Positions 10,844 to 21,573 of a DNA stretch of 64,000 bases are shown here, piece after piece. Source of the DNA: Ophiobolus disseminans. Lineage: Eukaryota; Ascomycota; Dothideomycetes; Pleosporales; Phaeosphaeriaceae. How positions within the stretch are numbered: position 1 is the first letter of the stretch; each line of letters opens with the position of its first letter. The DNA lies in the NCBI GenBank assembly GCA_010093685.1, contig MU006223.1:144908-208907 (forward strand), given 5' to 3'. The position numbers and the translations under genes are program-made. Under the pieces are notes generated by a model that saw nothing but the letters and a program-made list of their open reading frames with translations, made no database searches and was not told the DNA's origin.

Positions 10844-11275
10844 GCGATAATAGTTTGTGGAGACGACAATACGTCTTCCAAGTCACCTCGGCCGCGTGTA
10901 CCGTTGATCGTGGTCACAGGGTCTGACAAAACCTATGCATATCGTCCTCACTCCAAACCATTAGCCTTTGAAGATCGCATTATGGGTGACTTCGACCACG
11001 ATGCGTACGAGGCCGAGTTCACGATTGGCTTCCACGTAATTTCTTGTGACAAAGGGCTTCCAGCTCCTCCGCCTCTTGTAACTACACCCAAGAAGGTGGT
11101 AAAGTCTAGTTGCCAAACCATGCGCTTACTGTCACTACATCAAAGAAAGTATCAAAGTCTGGTTTACAAAGGCGCCCGCCGCCACCCAGCTTCTCAAATC
11201 CAGAGTACATCATGCCGGTTAGCGAGCGGTAGTCGATCACGCTGCCGCTTGAATCGTATCTTCCGCTCGCAATGA
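10844..11275 (+). other. In-frame open stretch after the UGA of the preceding gene
   Basis: The reading frame of the 8942-10843 gene continues after its TGA without another stop to 11275. The first part reads like protein (RPRVPLIVVTGSDKTYAYRP, then EDRIMGDFDHDAYEAEFTIG); after about 11140 it loses that character. It has no ATG before the second of these phrases. Options are a nonsense mutation that truncated the gene, stop-codon readthrough, or a missed splice. The bases after TGA are GCG, not the CUA context known to favour readthrough. Confidence 0.35.
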
Positions 11276-11411
11276 GAGGATGAAACACCTTATGCGCTTT
11301 ACTGAGTGACTGCAACTCACGGTCGCCAATGTTTGTATAGCATTGACGAGGAGTGAAAGCAGCGACGGTAATTTCCGCTCTGCGCTTCGATCGAGCGTGG
11401 ATAAGTGTCAC
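11106..11411 (-). other. Short protein-like ORF, unknown
   Basis: A 101-codon minus-strand frame with balanced composition (RQCYTNIGDRELQSLSKAHK and GRYDSSGSVIDYRSLTGMMY). It lacks an ATG at its first codon and may be a fragment of an older gene. It overlaps the end of the in-frame extension on the other strand, so at most one of the two is real here. Function unknown. Confidence 0.2.
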
Positions 11412-12026
11412 ATACTTCTTTTACTTGTCTTCCAATCTTTCTTTGTGTACCATACAGTTTTTTGACTCGATTTGAAAAGATAGTAATTATATAAGTAAAT
11501 TACAGTAGCACCAGTGGTAGTAACCGAAATTGGTTTCCGGTTCTAACACTTCGGTTATTCTGCGCGCACGGCGGCTAGAAAGGCGCTTTACCAAATAGAA
11601 AATAGCGCTTGCAGGGGCTACAGAAGGCTTGGAAAGTGGCGAATTTACATGCTGCGCCACATGTTCCTCTACCTACTTGTCCTCTATACAATCTGAAACA
11701 TTTACGAGGTTAGGGCAGGAGCGGATCAGCTTTCTTTTGGCTATCTGTAGCGAACCCGAATATCCTTATATTCTGTAAGCCGCCAGGCTTATGCCCAATG
11801 CTCCCCAACGATCCGCCTCAATCCGACTTCGGTCCGATCCACGTCATCCTCTTAAGTCTTGCGCATACCTCTTGTATATATTTATAGTACTCACCACAAG
11901 ACAATCCACATCAACGATCATCACCTACATGCTCTCCATTGTCTATCATATTCTATACAGTATAAGCTTCGTTTATCCTACACCACGTCAACTTATTAAG
12001 AATTTGCAAACATTGCGCCTGTACTA

Positions 12027-12779
12027 ACGTAAACCACCGCCGAAAGCCCCAAACCACCGAAGCCCCAAAATCTCTTGGCGCAGTGAACTCATGTTACAAA
12101 TCTTTAATTCTATCGCTATCAAACAAGGAGGCAGAGTACATTGTGCTAGCATCCAATTCAGAAGATGCCTCTGCATCCTTTTTGCATATTTGCACGTTGT
12201 GCCCAGTCCTGCTACAATTCCCACAGTGCCGTACAGCTGGTTGGGCTGGTTCTTGATCACCACCACCACAAGCTTTCTTTGAATGCTGAGGCACCGCAGA
12301 CGCCTCAGCAGCTACCTGCGCTGCTGCATCACCATACTCTATTGTGCCACCATGCTGGATATGCTTGTGTTTGCGCGTTTTCCTTTTAGTCATTACTACT
12401 AATTGCTCTTCAAGCTCGTGGTTGCGTATGGCAAGTAGAGTGTTCTGGTGTAGCATTAGCTCAGCGCCCTTTACAAGCTGAGAAAACTCCGTCTGCACAG
12501 TAATAGGCAAGCAAGTAAAAGACTCGCGTACAAGCTTTGACTGAGATCCAAACTTGTGAGTATTGCTTGGAGTCTTCGACTGCTGTTGAGAAGAGTGGAT
12601 GGTCCACTGATACCTCTCACGTGATCGCGCGTGGTCAGTGCCTTGGCAGCCTCTGAGAGCCTCATATAGGCTCTCACGCGCCTTCCAATACATACAACAC
12701 AATGCCAAAACTTGTGCCTTTCATCAACTGCCACGGCGTCTCTGGGAGGAGGGGTACGCAGCGGGGTACGCAGCCGCAC
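12027..12779 (-). mobile_element. Truncated pogo/Fot-like DNA transposon (C-terminal part of transposase)
   Basis: The minus frame ending in TAA at 12094 encodes about 200 residues that match the tail of fungal DDE-type pogo/Fot transposases. A segment of helical, Gln/Leu-rich residues (LVKGAELMLHQNTLLAIRNH) is followed by a basic KRKTRKHKHIQ block and a CX2CX4HX4C zinc knuckle (CGNCSRTGHNVQIC), then an acidic-Ser tail. The DDE catalytic core is missing, and upstream (to 12779) the frame is broken. Downstream of the stop, the end of the element appears at 12027 next to a TA dinucleotide (12025-12026). The end contains two copies of AAACCACCG-(CCGA)-AAGCCCC as internal direct repeats. It is therefore a dead, 5'-truncated copy. 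Confidence 0.7.
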
Positions 12780-13301
12780 TGTGTTCGTATATGCTGATGC
12801 TAGAACTAAATGCCTGTTGACTCCGGCCTTGACGTAGCGGGGCGAACCTTATAGATCACAGGTACGAGATCGTGGCAGCTTACTCAAAAGGATCGTACAT
12901 GCTAAGGCTATTCAGCCCCCGTAATCTTACGCGACAAGACTTGCGTCAGCTGAGAGGCGCAGCATTACACATTTTTTTCCTTTTCAAGAAAATTGTATTT
13001 CCGTGCCATCATCTTACATCTTGGCTAACGAGACGTGGAACAGCCCTTTCACTGTAGTCCGGTTGAGTATCGTTCGAGCCGTTAGCAAGGAAGATGTTTG
13101 TGGTACGGTACCCAAAACTAGGCGCCTTGTCTACTGTCTTAGTTGTTTCTCCACGCGGGCGTAATTGCTGACAGGAATGCGGAGCAGTCAGCAAAGGGGT
13201 ACAGGCAAGCCACCGAGAGTCATTGAGAACCAACGATAGAAGAACCTCGATCAAAGATTAGGAAGCACATGAACGCCTGCGTATTCCACTAGGTACCATC
13301 T
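12780..13301. other. Gene-free stretch next to transposon remnant
   Basis: Short ORFs on both strands, none recognised. The minus-strand frame 13009-13254 is protein-like but has no identifiable domain; it may be decayed transposon or gene sequence. Confidence 0.35.
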
Positions 13302-14834
13302 CTACGGAGATCTCCCCGCATAATCCATGACTTGCGTCCACCGCGGCCCATCAACATGCACTTTAACGCCCACTGTTTCAGCCTCTGGAACCAATCTCTC
13401 ACATCGGGCTTTGTAAGCCTTATCCGCATTCCATGGGTTCCACACATGAATCTCTTTGAGAGAAGGCAACTGAGTGGCCTTTTTCTCTGCAAAGCCTTGG
13501 AACATAGTTTCGAGAGTGCAGTCGTGCTGTTGCGGCTTCGGCTTGAACACTTGAACCCCATCGTTCATCTCTAACTCGCCCGTGGAATAGCCACGGTCGT
13601 CATCACGTCCCCAATCTTCGGAGCTGAGGAACAGCCTCGTGACCGAAGGAGGGACTAGACCACACATCAGTAGATCTACATGAGACTGGTCTGCATCCGC
13701 TACAGAGTCCGTTCCAATACTCTCTTTGGCCTCAAGGTGGGTGGCGGACCTGATCACGCATGTTGCAAGGTCAAGAGGGATCTCTAGCTTATGTAGACGC
13801 GGAAAGTCGCGCATGTTCGCTGTACCAAGGGCAATTTTGCCGCTAAAGTCGTGTTTCGTGATAGACAGCTCTTCAATATAGCTGCCTGCCTCCTTGCCGA
13901 TGGTCGTGACAAGCTCGCAGATGTCCCAGATGCAACTGAGTTGCTTGTCCGAGTGGGAGTAAACGAGCGTTCTCAGGCACGGTGTGCAGCGCAGAAAGTG
14001 TTTCATAGCAGGACCGTCGATGTTGCTGCCACGCAAGTAGGCTACTTCCAGTGTCCAGCCTAAACTAGGCGAGAGTGATTGACATAGAGAAGAGTGTTCA
14101 GGAGCTGCGGTGTGGGATATCGAGGTGGGACCGTAGAACTTTTGGATGCGTGGAAGGGCCAGGAGCGGAGTGATTTTGTTCAGGATAAAGCCTTGCTGCG
14201 CGAACGAAGTCTTCAGGGTGGTCACCGATAAGAGACTGGCATTGGTTGAAGTGGCGTTGGGTTGGCGCGCATGGCGGACGATGGCCTCAAGAAGCTTCTC
14301 GGTTTCTGTGTCGTGAGTCCAATGCATTGGAAGAACCACAGTCTTGACGTTGGACAGCAGGGTTAAGAGAAACGAAGCGGAAGCTCGGCAGTAGCGATTG
14401 TCTTTTAGATCTCGTTCGTACTTTTCGAAGTAGTCTTGCCACTCGGTGCCTGACAAGTACCAGGAACTGGCGAACAAGTCGCGGACAGTTTCGGGACGAT
14501 AGCCATTCCTTTCCATTCGCCAGAGCGCTCCGCCGACAGGTAGCCGAGTGTCCACCTTGAAATCTGCATGCTCGATGTAGCGCGCAACGACTGGCTCTTC
14601 AGCGATTCGGGCAATGAGCTCAAACGATGTCCTGATAGTAAGGGAAGGGTATTTTTCCTTTACGAAGTAATTGAAGTTGCGAAAGTGCGATCGGAGTTCG
14701 TTGTGTTGCCTGATTGAGGGTTTGCAAAGCGTGTGAAGCTTGTGGCACGTCAGACACAGGCTCTCGAAGCCTTCTGGAATTGCATATTCGACAATGAGCG
14801 CGAGGAGCTCGTCGGCTAATTCGAGCAAGGCCAT
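13302..14834 (-). CDS. F-box/LRR-like protein, uncharacterised
   Basis: Intronless frame of 510 codons. The first ATG in frame is 14834 (MALLELADELLALIVEYAIP); the longer open frame upstream begins at GTG and lacks ATG. The N-terminus fits an F-box: LADELLALIVEYAIPEGFES followed by LCLTCHKLHTLCKPSI, with the usual L-P/A-x-E-L-x-x-x-I and a Cys-rich second helix. Residues 200-500 have irregular leucine-containing segments (LRTLVYSHSDKQL, LPSLKEIHVWNPW) that resemble the degenerate leucine-rich repeats common in fungal F-box proteins of unknown target. Such proteins usually recruit substrates to an SCF ubiquitin ligase through Skp1, but the specific substrate cannot be inferred. No neighbour suggests a pathway. 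Confidence 0.7.
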   Translation of the reverse strand: MALLELADELLALIVEYAIPEGFESLCLTCHKLHTLCKPSIRQHNELRSHFRNFNYFVKEKYPSLTIRTSFELIARIAEEPVVARYIEHADFKVDTRLPVGGALWRMERNGYRPETVRDLFASSWYLSGTEWQDYFEKYERDLKDNRYCRASASFLLTLLSNVKTVVLPMHWTHDTETEKLLEAIVRHARQPNATSTNASLLSVTTLKTSFAQQGFILNKITPLLALPRIQKFYGPTSISHTAAPEHSSLCQSLSPSLGWTLEVAYLRGSNIDGPAMKHFLRCTPCLRTLVYSHSDKQLSCIWDICELVTTIGKEAGSYIEELSITKHDFSGKIALGTANMRDFPRLHKLEIPLDLATCVIRSATHLEAKESIGTDSVADADQSHVDLLMCGLVPPSVTRLFLSSEDWGRDDDRGYSTGELEMNDGVQVFKPKPQQHDCTLETMFQGFAEKKATQLPSLKEIHVWNPWNADKAYKARCERLVPEAETVGVKVHVDGPRWTQVMDYAGRSP

Positions 14835-15808
14835 GGCGGAGTTGTAGACGACCTCGTAAAAGTGAGGATCTTCGAAGCAGTAGAGTAGCCAAAGTGTGGT
14901 TAGGCGCACAGTGTAAAGCTGAAGCCTTAGAGTCTGCGATATGTATAGCAGTCGTTGTTCCGTGCTGACGTCATGCCTCCAGGACAGACCTTGCTGGAGG
15001 GTTACCAGCTCGCCAAGCCGGCCTCGCCCTATGAATCAGGCTCATCCTAAACCCACTCATGATTCTCACTTCAACCTAACGGAGAACTGAAAGCGCCTTT
15101 GACTCAGACGGGGCGTTCAAGATCCTGCCTTGCGACTCGAAGTAATTCAAATTGGGGCCTTGTCTTTGTTGAGGGCAGGTGCTGCCTGGGCATTCAGATG
15201 CAGCAGTAGGTGCGAGGACATATTGAGAGCAGGAGCTATCTGGACGATCAGACGCAGCAGCAGCTGCGAGGACCTTGGTTTTGAAGGAGCAGGTGGCTGG
15301 AAAACAGAGTACTTAACGCTGCATCTCACTATGAAATAAGAATAACTCTTGCGTGAACTTTTCCACTTTAACAGTCTTGCCCTCAGCCGAATCCTCCTCT
15401 CCACCACCGCGCCATCTACGCCCCCGAAGTATACGACTTTCCGCTGTTTTGATCACGTTACTGTCGTGTTCGTATTCTCTCCAGGAGTTTCTTTTAAGCA
15501 GTAGCCCCCATTGTAACGAGATGGGGCGGCTGTCTGCTCGCACCGGGCGAGCTATGAAGAAGTCATCTAGGAGATTCTATTTTAAGCATTCAATCCTCGT
15601 ATAAGGGGGCTCAATCCGATCACCATCATCAATGTTTGCCTTCATATCAAGGCTTTAAAGAGGACATGCTTTGCCTCTCATCTCGACACAAACAACACAG
15701 CCTGTTCCTCACTGCTTCAACATCATCTCCATCGTCTCATTATTTTGCTCCCTTTTCTCAGCATCAGTTTCCCTGCTCGCTATCATACGCTCAAAGCCAT
15801 CCTCTGCG
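14835..15808. other. Gene-poor stretch holding a 54-bp tandem repeat
   Basis: No defensible gene. It contains the tandem repeat at 15169-15300 and short open frames on both strands around it. Upstream of 15050 it should hold the promoter of the F-box-like gene. Confidence 0.4.
15169..15300 (-). repeat. 54-bp tandem repeat, two units plus a partial third
   Basis: Units start at 15169 and 15223 with TTGAGGGCAGG / TTGAGAGCAGG and run GCAGCAG...TGCGAGGAC. A third partial unit begins near 15277 (TTTTGAAGGAGCAGG). The period is 54 bp, a multiple of three, and the minus strand is open across it, giving a repeated peptide of the form SSxLLLxLxxQxAPALN. Units differ by many substitutions, so the array is old. 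Confidence 0.6.
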
Positions 15809-16140
15809 ATGCGGCTCCTGCTGTGTTTCTTCGGTCGTCCTCACAGCGTCTGCAGGCGACATCCCCGCGCGGCTGGAAAGGCGCGCGGCCCTAGAGGACT
15901 GCCAGCGAGAGATGCAAGATGAAATGGCCAATGATCCCAGCAGAGCCAATACAGACGGTACGGCCGGCAGTGGCGCCGAGTTTAAGACTCCCGAATTCTA
16001 CTTTGAAACAGATTGCAGCGCAGAGGATATAAATGCAGCCAAGTACAAGATCGTTGCCGGTCGAACGGGCGAGTACTGGAAGCTTACTGCGGACTCTACC
16101 GGCGACCTGGGGAAACACGATAGGCAGCTCGCAGGTAATA
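15809..16140 (+). pseudogene. Frameshifted small secreted-protein-like gene
   Basis: ATG 15809 opens MRLLLC, then the frame departs into an Arg-rich sequence. Dropping into the next frame after the sixth codon gives SSVVLTASAGDIPARLERR. Together the two frames look like a secretory signal peptide with a small-residue cleavage region and a dibasic Kex2-like site. The second frame then continues with a Cys-containing, acidic protein (ALEDCQREMQDEMANDPSRA, then EFYFETDCSAED and AGRTGEYWKLTADSTG). A single-base shift in the run TGTTTCTTC would explain this. The 3' end runs into an unrelated HET fragment, so the gene is probably broken at both ends. A sequencing error cannot be excluded. Confidence 0.4.
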
Positions 16141-16149
16141 AGCAGCCCA

Positions 16150-16560
16150 ATATGGAACCTCTATATCAACCCCGCGCCTCTGTTTCTCTGGAGATTTATC
16201 GCCGGATATTCAATAAACGATCAATACTTGCCCTTATTAGTATGTATCCAGAACTTCAGAGACAGCAAGTATAATGACCTTAGAGACAAAATTTACGGCT
16301 TCATAGGTGTCGTGAGAGTAGAGGGTAAAATTTCTGTTGGTTACAAAAAGTTCGTGTTCGAAATATATCTGGATGTCATTAACGTTGTGGTCAAGAATCC
16401 CAAGGTCTCGTTCGTTTCCTTAGCCTTAGTGTTCGGCTACCTCTATAGCTTGGGGTTGCAGATAGCGCTCGAAGAGTCTTTGATTAAAGGCCTAGAGCCA
16501 CTGTTGGAACATCGCGTTGGGAGAATGGCATACGAAACAGGAATATCCTCTGAGCCGTAA
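16150..16560 (+). pseudogene. HET-domain fragment (heterokaryon incompatibility)
   Basis: The plus frame that is open from 16033 to 16560 contains, from about 16150, a short stretch typical of HET-domain proteins: CIQNFRDSKYNDLRDKIYGF, which matches the conserved F-R-x-S-x-C-x-D-x-R-D-K-I-Y-G-L/F-L/I-G block. After it come a V-x-Y-x-K-x-V-x-E-V/I-(F/Y)-x-D-V/I type segment (VGYKKFVFEIYLDVI). Only about 100 residues of a domain that normally spans 150 or more are present, with no start methionine in a sensible place. It is a relic, fused by decay to the secreted-protein-like fragment upstream and stopped shortly before a long inverted repeat. Confidence 0.6.
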
Positions 16561-16614
16561 TGGGTGTTAGATGCTGCAGCTGTCAGATAACAGGGTTCTG
16601 ATGAAAATAATAAG

Positions 16615-17383
16615 TGTTGGAGTTCAACGTGTGTGTCAGCCTGGCACCTCAGTTCACATGGTACACTGTGGACTGCATCTCTCACGTGACTCTTTGTCAC
16701 TTGATTACTCATCTTGGTTGTGTATATAATCGCTCTGCGTAGCTCTTTCAATACAACAACCTTCTTCCTCTTTTTGCTGTCTCCCAAATCTGACAGTGTG
16801 TATTGCTCTGTCTGTGGTGCAGTCTCTTGAGGGATGAGACGGAAGGCTACCCTGTCCTTCTACAAACTGCAGCCCTCAAGCGCAAGAGGACAACGTTTAA
16901 AACAGCTTTACCCAATTGTCGTTTGGTGTTGTTTTGGCGCAGTCCACTGGACAATCGCTGCTTGGTGGCTGGACGATCGTAGGAGAAGGCAACCGCGATC
17001 GCGCACGCGCCAATGCATGAACTCCACGCATCAAACTCCTACATGTGACTCTCAACTAGGGTGACGTGTAGGGTTTCTGCCACCAGTGCACCAGATCGTC
17101 CACGGCTACAAGACGTGCAATGACGGCAAAACCTTCGTTGATGGACTGAGCTCGAAGCCACACTCGCTTGAAACTAGTTTAACGCTTATGTCGGATGTGA
17201 GAGACAGGGCAGAAAAGAGGGAGAAGGTTGTTGTATTGAAGGAGCTACATAGAGCGATTATATACACAACCAGATGAGTAAGCACATGACTAAAAGTCAC
17301 GTGAGATGTGTGCTTCACAGTGTATCATGTGGACCGATGTGCCAGGCTGACAGCTTATCTTGTTCTACGTGTTGCACTTCAAT
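16615..17383. repeat. Long inverted repeat, arms about 180-190 bp, spacer about 390 bp
   Basis: The left arm is about 16615-16797 and the right arm about 17191-17383 in reverse complement. Shared blocks include TGTGTATATAATCGCTCT, CAATACAACAACCTTCT, GTCAGCCTGGCAC and TCTCACGTGACT. The arms hold a TATA-like motif followed by a pyrimidine-rich leader, an arrangement seen in LTR promoters. Both arms start near a TG(T/A)-rich end (TGTTGGAGTTCAACG and, in the other arm, TTGAAGTGCAACACG). The spacer has no recognisable transposase or polyprotein. It is either two solo LTRs in opposite orientation or a non-autonomous element with long terminal inverted repeats. Target-site duplications were not identified. 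Confidence 0.6.
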
Positions 17384-17561
17384 GGCAATAACAGTTGCTT
17401 GATACATGCTAGTGTGCTTCCTTACTCCTACAAAGAACCAAATTGCAAGCGCAAAGGTACTCGTTCCATCTAACGTTCTGAGCCTGCTCCTCATGTTTGC
17501 GGCTGACTACTTCTGATACATACTCGACCTAGTTGCGCCACGCCCACGGCACAAGCTGCAA

Positions 17562-20500
17562 TCATAGCTGTGCGTTCCAATGCTTCTTCAGCCTCTCAAT
17601 GACCTTACTCAGATACGCAGTGTCCGTGACATCGGGCACACTGCCCACTGTCTCACTGTCTCTTCTCGTCTGATCGGTTACAAACTCTAACACACCCTTG
17701 TTTGTGGTGGAAGCGCCGTGACCGTATTTGCTCTCGAACCAATCCATCAACTTGATAGGCGGGTTCCTCTCTGGGTCTTGATCTGACTTCCGAAGGCGTT
17801 CCATCCACTGATCTGTGGGTAACACTTCGAACTTCAAGCCGGCCGCGGCGAGGGACGGAAGCATGTCGCGCGTCCAGTGAAAGCGTGTTGGGTTCAGAAC
17901 GTGGTAGACTAGATCTGGCCGGCTGGCAACTTCGGGCTGAGACGAAGTATTTGTGACACCGCAAAGATCGAGGATGATGCGCGCCGCATAATCGACAGGA
18001 AGCCAGGACATTTCCTAAGGAATTATTAGCCACGGGTTGCGAAGCAGAGATTAAGACATAGGGAGCTTACCTCGTCTAACAAAGGGAGTGCGCCTAGTGT
18101 GACTGCAGTCTGGATCATAAGTGGAATGCCTTCCGTGGTGTTCCACTCTCCGACATTGCTGTCACCAACCAACTGCCCAATCCTGAGCACTCTCGCATTG
18201 GCGCCACTATCCTTCGCCGCATTGTAGACGATGTTTTCAGCAACGTATTTCGACCTGGCATAACCCGTGCCTTGCACATGTGAGATGTCTCGCACAGGAC
18301 CTTCTGGCACCGTACCAGGGCGGGGTGAGCCTCCTACCGACGAGACAGACGAACAAAAGAAGAAGCGACCCGGTAAGCCATGGGTCGTTGACTGACAGAG
18401 ATTGATAAAGTTTGCGACTGATGCGATATGCTGTTCCTCGAAGCTTTGGACCGAAATGTTGAAGTTGACGGCCCAAGCACTGTGGATAACTAGGGTTACG
18501 TTTGACCGCAGCTCTTCTAGCCTTGAGCTGCCGAGACCAAAGTCTTGCTTGCCGAGATCTGAAGGAACGGCGATGATCTTGCGTAGCTGCTCGCTCGTGA
18601 GGTGTAGCTCTCGTGAGGAGAGACTCTTCAGTGTCCGCTCGAGCGCGACATGATCTGATGAGGCGCGTACAAGACACCAGACGGTCGAGACGTGAGGATT
18701 CCGCACCAAGAGAGTAAGCATGTGTGCGCCCAATCCTCCTGTGACACCAGTCAAGACCTGCCCAGACATTAGCGTTGCTTTGCAGACGATACCAGCGCAC
18801 AACTTACGACAACTTCTTTCTTGTGACTGGCCTTGTTGTTGAATGTCGAAAGGGAAGAGTACTTGTGTATGAGGTCATTCATGATCTGGTGCTGGTCGTC
18901 CGCCTTCTCTGTAGCTCCAGTGCGTAGTCCGTTCAAGTACCGTGCAAGCGTCGATACATTTCCCGTCTCGTAGAGAATGTTTTGGCCCAGTTCGGATTGT
19001 TTGCCTCCCAGGTCAAGCTCTTTCTTCATCACGCTCCACATCTTCATGCATTGTAGGCTGTCGATTCCATAGGCAAAGAAGTCGGTGTCAGTTGAAGGTA
19101 GCTCAACATCAAGCTGTTCGTGGAACTTCCTCAGCAAGTGACTCTCCAACTCAGGAATTTCAAGAGCTAGCGTTCCGCCCACAGAAGCGTCGCTCTCGAA
19201 GCCCGCGTATGCTGCCTCGATCTCAGCTTTGAACTGAGTGTATACTTGGGCGCGGATAAAAGTTCCTTTGTCTGTTCGAGCGTATGAGGTGTCGGCAGGA
19301 AGCAACACGACCAGCTCTTGAGGGATCCGCGAGAAGCTCTCAGCTCGCGCATTGGCCTTCTCGATGGTTGGCCAGATTTCTCGCATATAGTCGACGTCAT
19401 CCATGTGTGATGCATCATCCGCCTTGACGATAAGTATACCAGGTAAGGATTTCCGATCACCAAAGACAACTGCTTCTTTGACGAGGCTGTCTTGGCGAAT
19501 ACGGCCCTCGATGGGTATCGGAAGCACCTTCTCGCCGTTGACCAGCGTGAGTCTATCGTCGAGCCTTGATACAAACTTCCATCCATCGGGTATGGTAGGA
19601 TGAGGCGTGAACAAGTCGCTTGTCCGGAATGACCGTGGTGGGTTATCCGAATTGATTGTGCTTTTCGATCGAAGCCCGTCCAGAGCAACGCACTCGTGGA
19701 TCCCGGGCACAATCTCATCCATCAGAACCCATTGCTTCACCTGAGGCAAGATTCGTAGATAGTCCCAGGCCGCGTCTCCTGGTGGCCGAATAGACGTCAT
19801 CAATCTGCTGGTTTCCGTACTATGATGTGTTAGTGATTAGGTCGCAGCAGGATAATCTGTATACTTACGCTCCATAGTTTGCAACAATGTTGACGCCATT
19901 CTTGACGAGCATGTCGCCCAGATCATCTGGGCATGCGCTCCCACCGTACATGACAACATCAATGTCTGCGAGGCACCGAATCCCTTCTTCCGATTCTCCG
20001 AGAAGTTTGAGGATATATGGGACGCAGAATAGCAGGTCTGGCTTGACGTGTTGTATCGTTGTCGTCAAGTTCTGTTTTGTGAGCGGCAACGAGTAGTTGA
20101 AGTAATACATGGGCTTTCCAGAGTATATGGACCGAAATGTCTCGTAAAACCCGAAGCTGTGGAAAAGAGGCTGGGTCATCAACGCTCTTCTGTCGAGGTT
20201 CACCGAGAAGGCCGCAATACAGCTGCGATTTGTGAGATAGATGGGCTTAGGTAGACCAGTTGAGCCAGACGAATGGATGATGACAATCTGTTTGGTGGTT
20301 TCCTTGGCTGGGTTGTACGCTCGAGTGAAGACGGGCGCATCTACTCCATAGTACTCTTCTGGCGACAGCATGTCAAGCAAAGCCACATCGCGTTCAGCCT
20401 GCACCTCTGCAAGTGCACTGTGGAAGGTTGGGGTGGTCAGGATCGCTTTGCATTTTGACAAGTCGAGCAGCCGAATCAGGGCCGGGCTTGCGAGTCGCGT

Positions 20501-21017
20501 TGAGAGAAGAAGACTTGCATATCCTAGTCTGCTCAGACCTAAGAGTGTGACAATGAAGTGCAAGCTCGAGTGCGCGAGGATGCCAACAACGGGTGCTTGC
20601 TCGAGTTCTGGGTCCTGTGTCGCCGAGTCAGCACAGGTTAGTTAGGATGGAAACAGCAAGGTGCGCTCCAGACCAAGTCCGGGGTAAAACGGCACTTGCC
20701 GCCTGGAGCCACAATGTCCCGAACCCCCGAGCGCTTCAACCTCGAGGGCTCAACAGCTCTCGTACCGCGACTCATCGGCTCGCAACCACGTTGGACAGGA
20801 TGTAAATACTTACAACGGGCTTCAGGCCTCTCTTCTGCAATGCGTGTGCAGCAGCGTCGATGTATCTGTCGAAAGCGGCAGCAGAGTGCTCCTCGAAGTC
20901 GACAAGGCCTTCTCTTGGGTAGCCAAGAAGCGGTAAGTCCCGCAACTCTGAAGCGCGTCGCTTGATAAGCTCGTCCAAGGTGTAGATTTCGGTGTCGCTG
21001 ATGGCGAAAGGGGCCAT
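17562..21017 (-). CDS. NRPS-like adenylate-forming reductase (A-T-R)
   Basis: Exons 21017..20814, 20614..19869, 19819..18808, 18757..18071, 18014..17562 give 1033 residues; all introns are GT-AG and phases sum correctly. The A domain (about 20-540) shows HSSGSTGLPK near residue 183, NYGATE spanning the third exon junction, SRLDDRLTLVNGEK and YARTDKG. The thiolation domain follows, with the phosphopantetheine serine in FAYGIDSLQ (about residue 571). The reductase domain starts at about 655 with the nucleotide-binding VVLTGVTGGLGAH and has the SDR-type catalytic YARSK near 820. There is no condensation domain. Enzymes of this layout activate an aryl or amino acid as AMP ester, load it and reduce it with NADPH to aldehyde or alcohol; the acid here cannot be read. 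A second ATG 45 nt upstream (21062) would add 15 residues; 21017 has the better context (ACCATGG). Divergent from an MFS symporter. Confidence 0.9.
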
Positions 21018-21573
21018 GGTGGTTGTCGTCCGTTCCTTCGTAAGAGTACAAGTTTGTGACATGGCTGCTAGTAAAGCAATGCGCAAGAGATAGTCGCGTC
21101 GGATACGTATGTAGGTACTTGTGGAAGGCCTTGTCGAAGCTTGCTTTATGGGGATGGTGGCTGATGCGGATAAGCCTCAGAGCATGGCCGGAGATCGTAT
21201 CCGGATTTTCGGATCATGTTCGGGTTTTACCACCAATGCTGTCACTTCACCAACGACTCGGGTCAGGCCGACTGGGTGCTTGATCCTTTCAACAACTTGG
21301 TACTCCAGACTTCTCTGGGCTCTGCAGGTTGTGACCAACCGCCATCGCTAGAGTTGCAGTAGGGGTGCGACTGCACACCTTCCCCGGGCGATCAACCCAT
21401 GTCTACTCCACACGCATCTGTCCCATGGGGTGTTACCCCGCAATCCCGCAAACACAGTATTCCACGAGTTAGATAGGATAGGAATCTGGGTACATGGCGT
21501 ATAAAACGACTGCCTGAGCGTGACAGCAAGAACAAGGCAGAAGCTGCGATTTCGTTGTTCAGCAATTTCCATC
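21018..21573. promoter_or_regulatory. Divergent promoter, A-T-R reductase / MFS symporter, with CGG-N9-CCG palindrome
   Basis: 556 bp separate the two start codons. At 21188-21204 lies a perfect inverted repeat CCGGA-N7-TCCGG, which contains CGG-N9-CCG, the form of site bound by Zn2Cys6 dimers. A further half-site TCGGAT lies just after it (21209). This suggests one regulator for both genes, by inference only. Confidence 0.45.

Noticed and set aside
12872..13254. Extra transposon frames next to the pogo-like relic
   Set aside because: Neither strand shows DDE, helix-turn-helix or zinc-knuckle residues; cannot be tied to the element.
17562..21017. Reading the reductase as alpha-aminoadipate reductase (Lys2) or a full NRPS
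   Set aside because: Length is about 1030, not about 1400 residues, the A domain is of the shorter stand-alone type, and there is no condensation domain.
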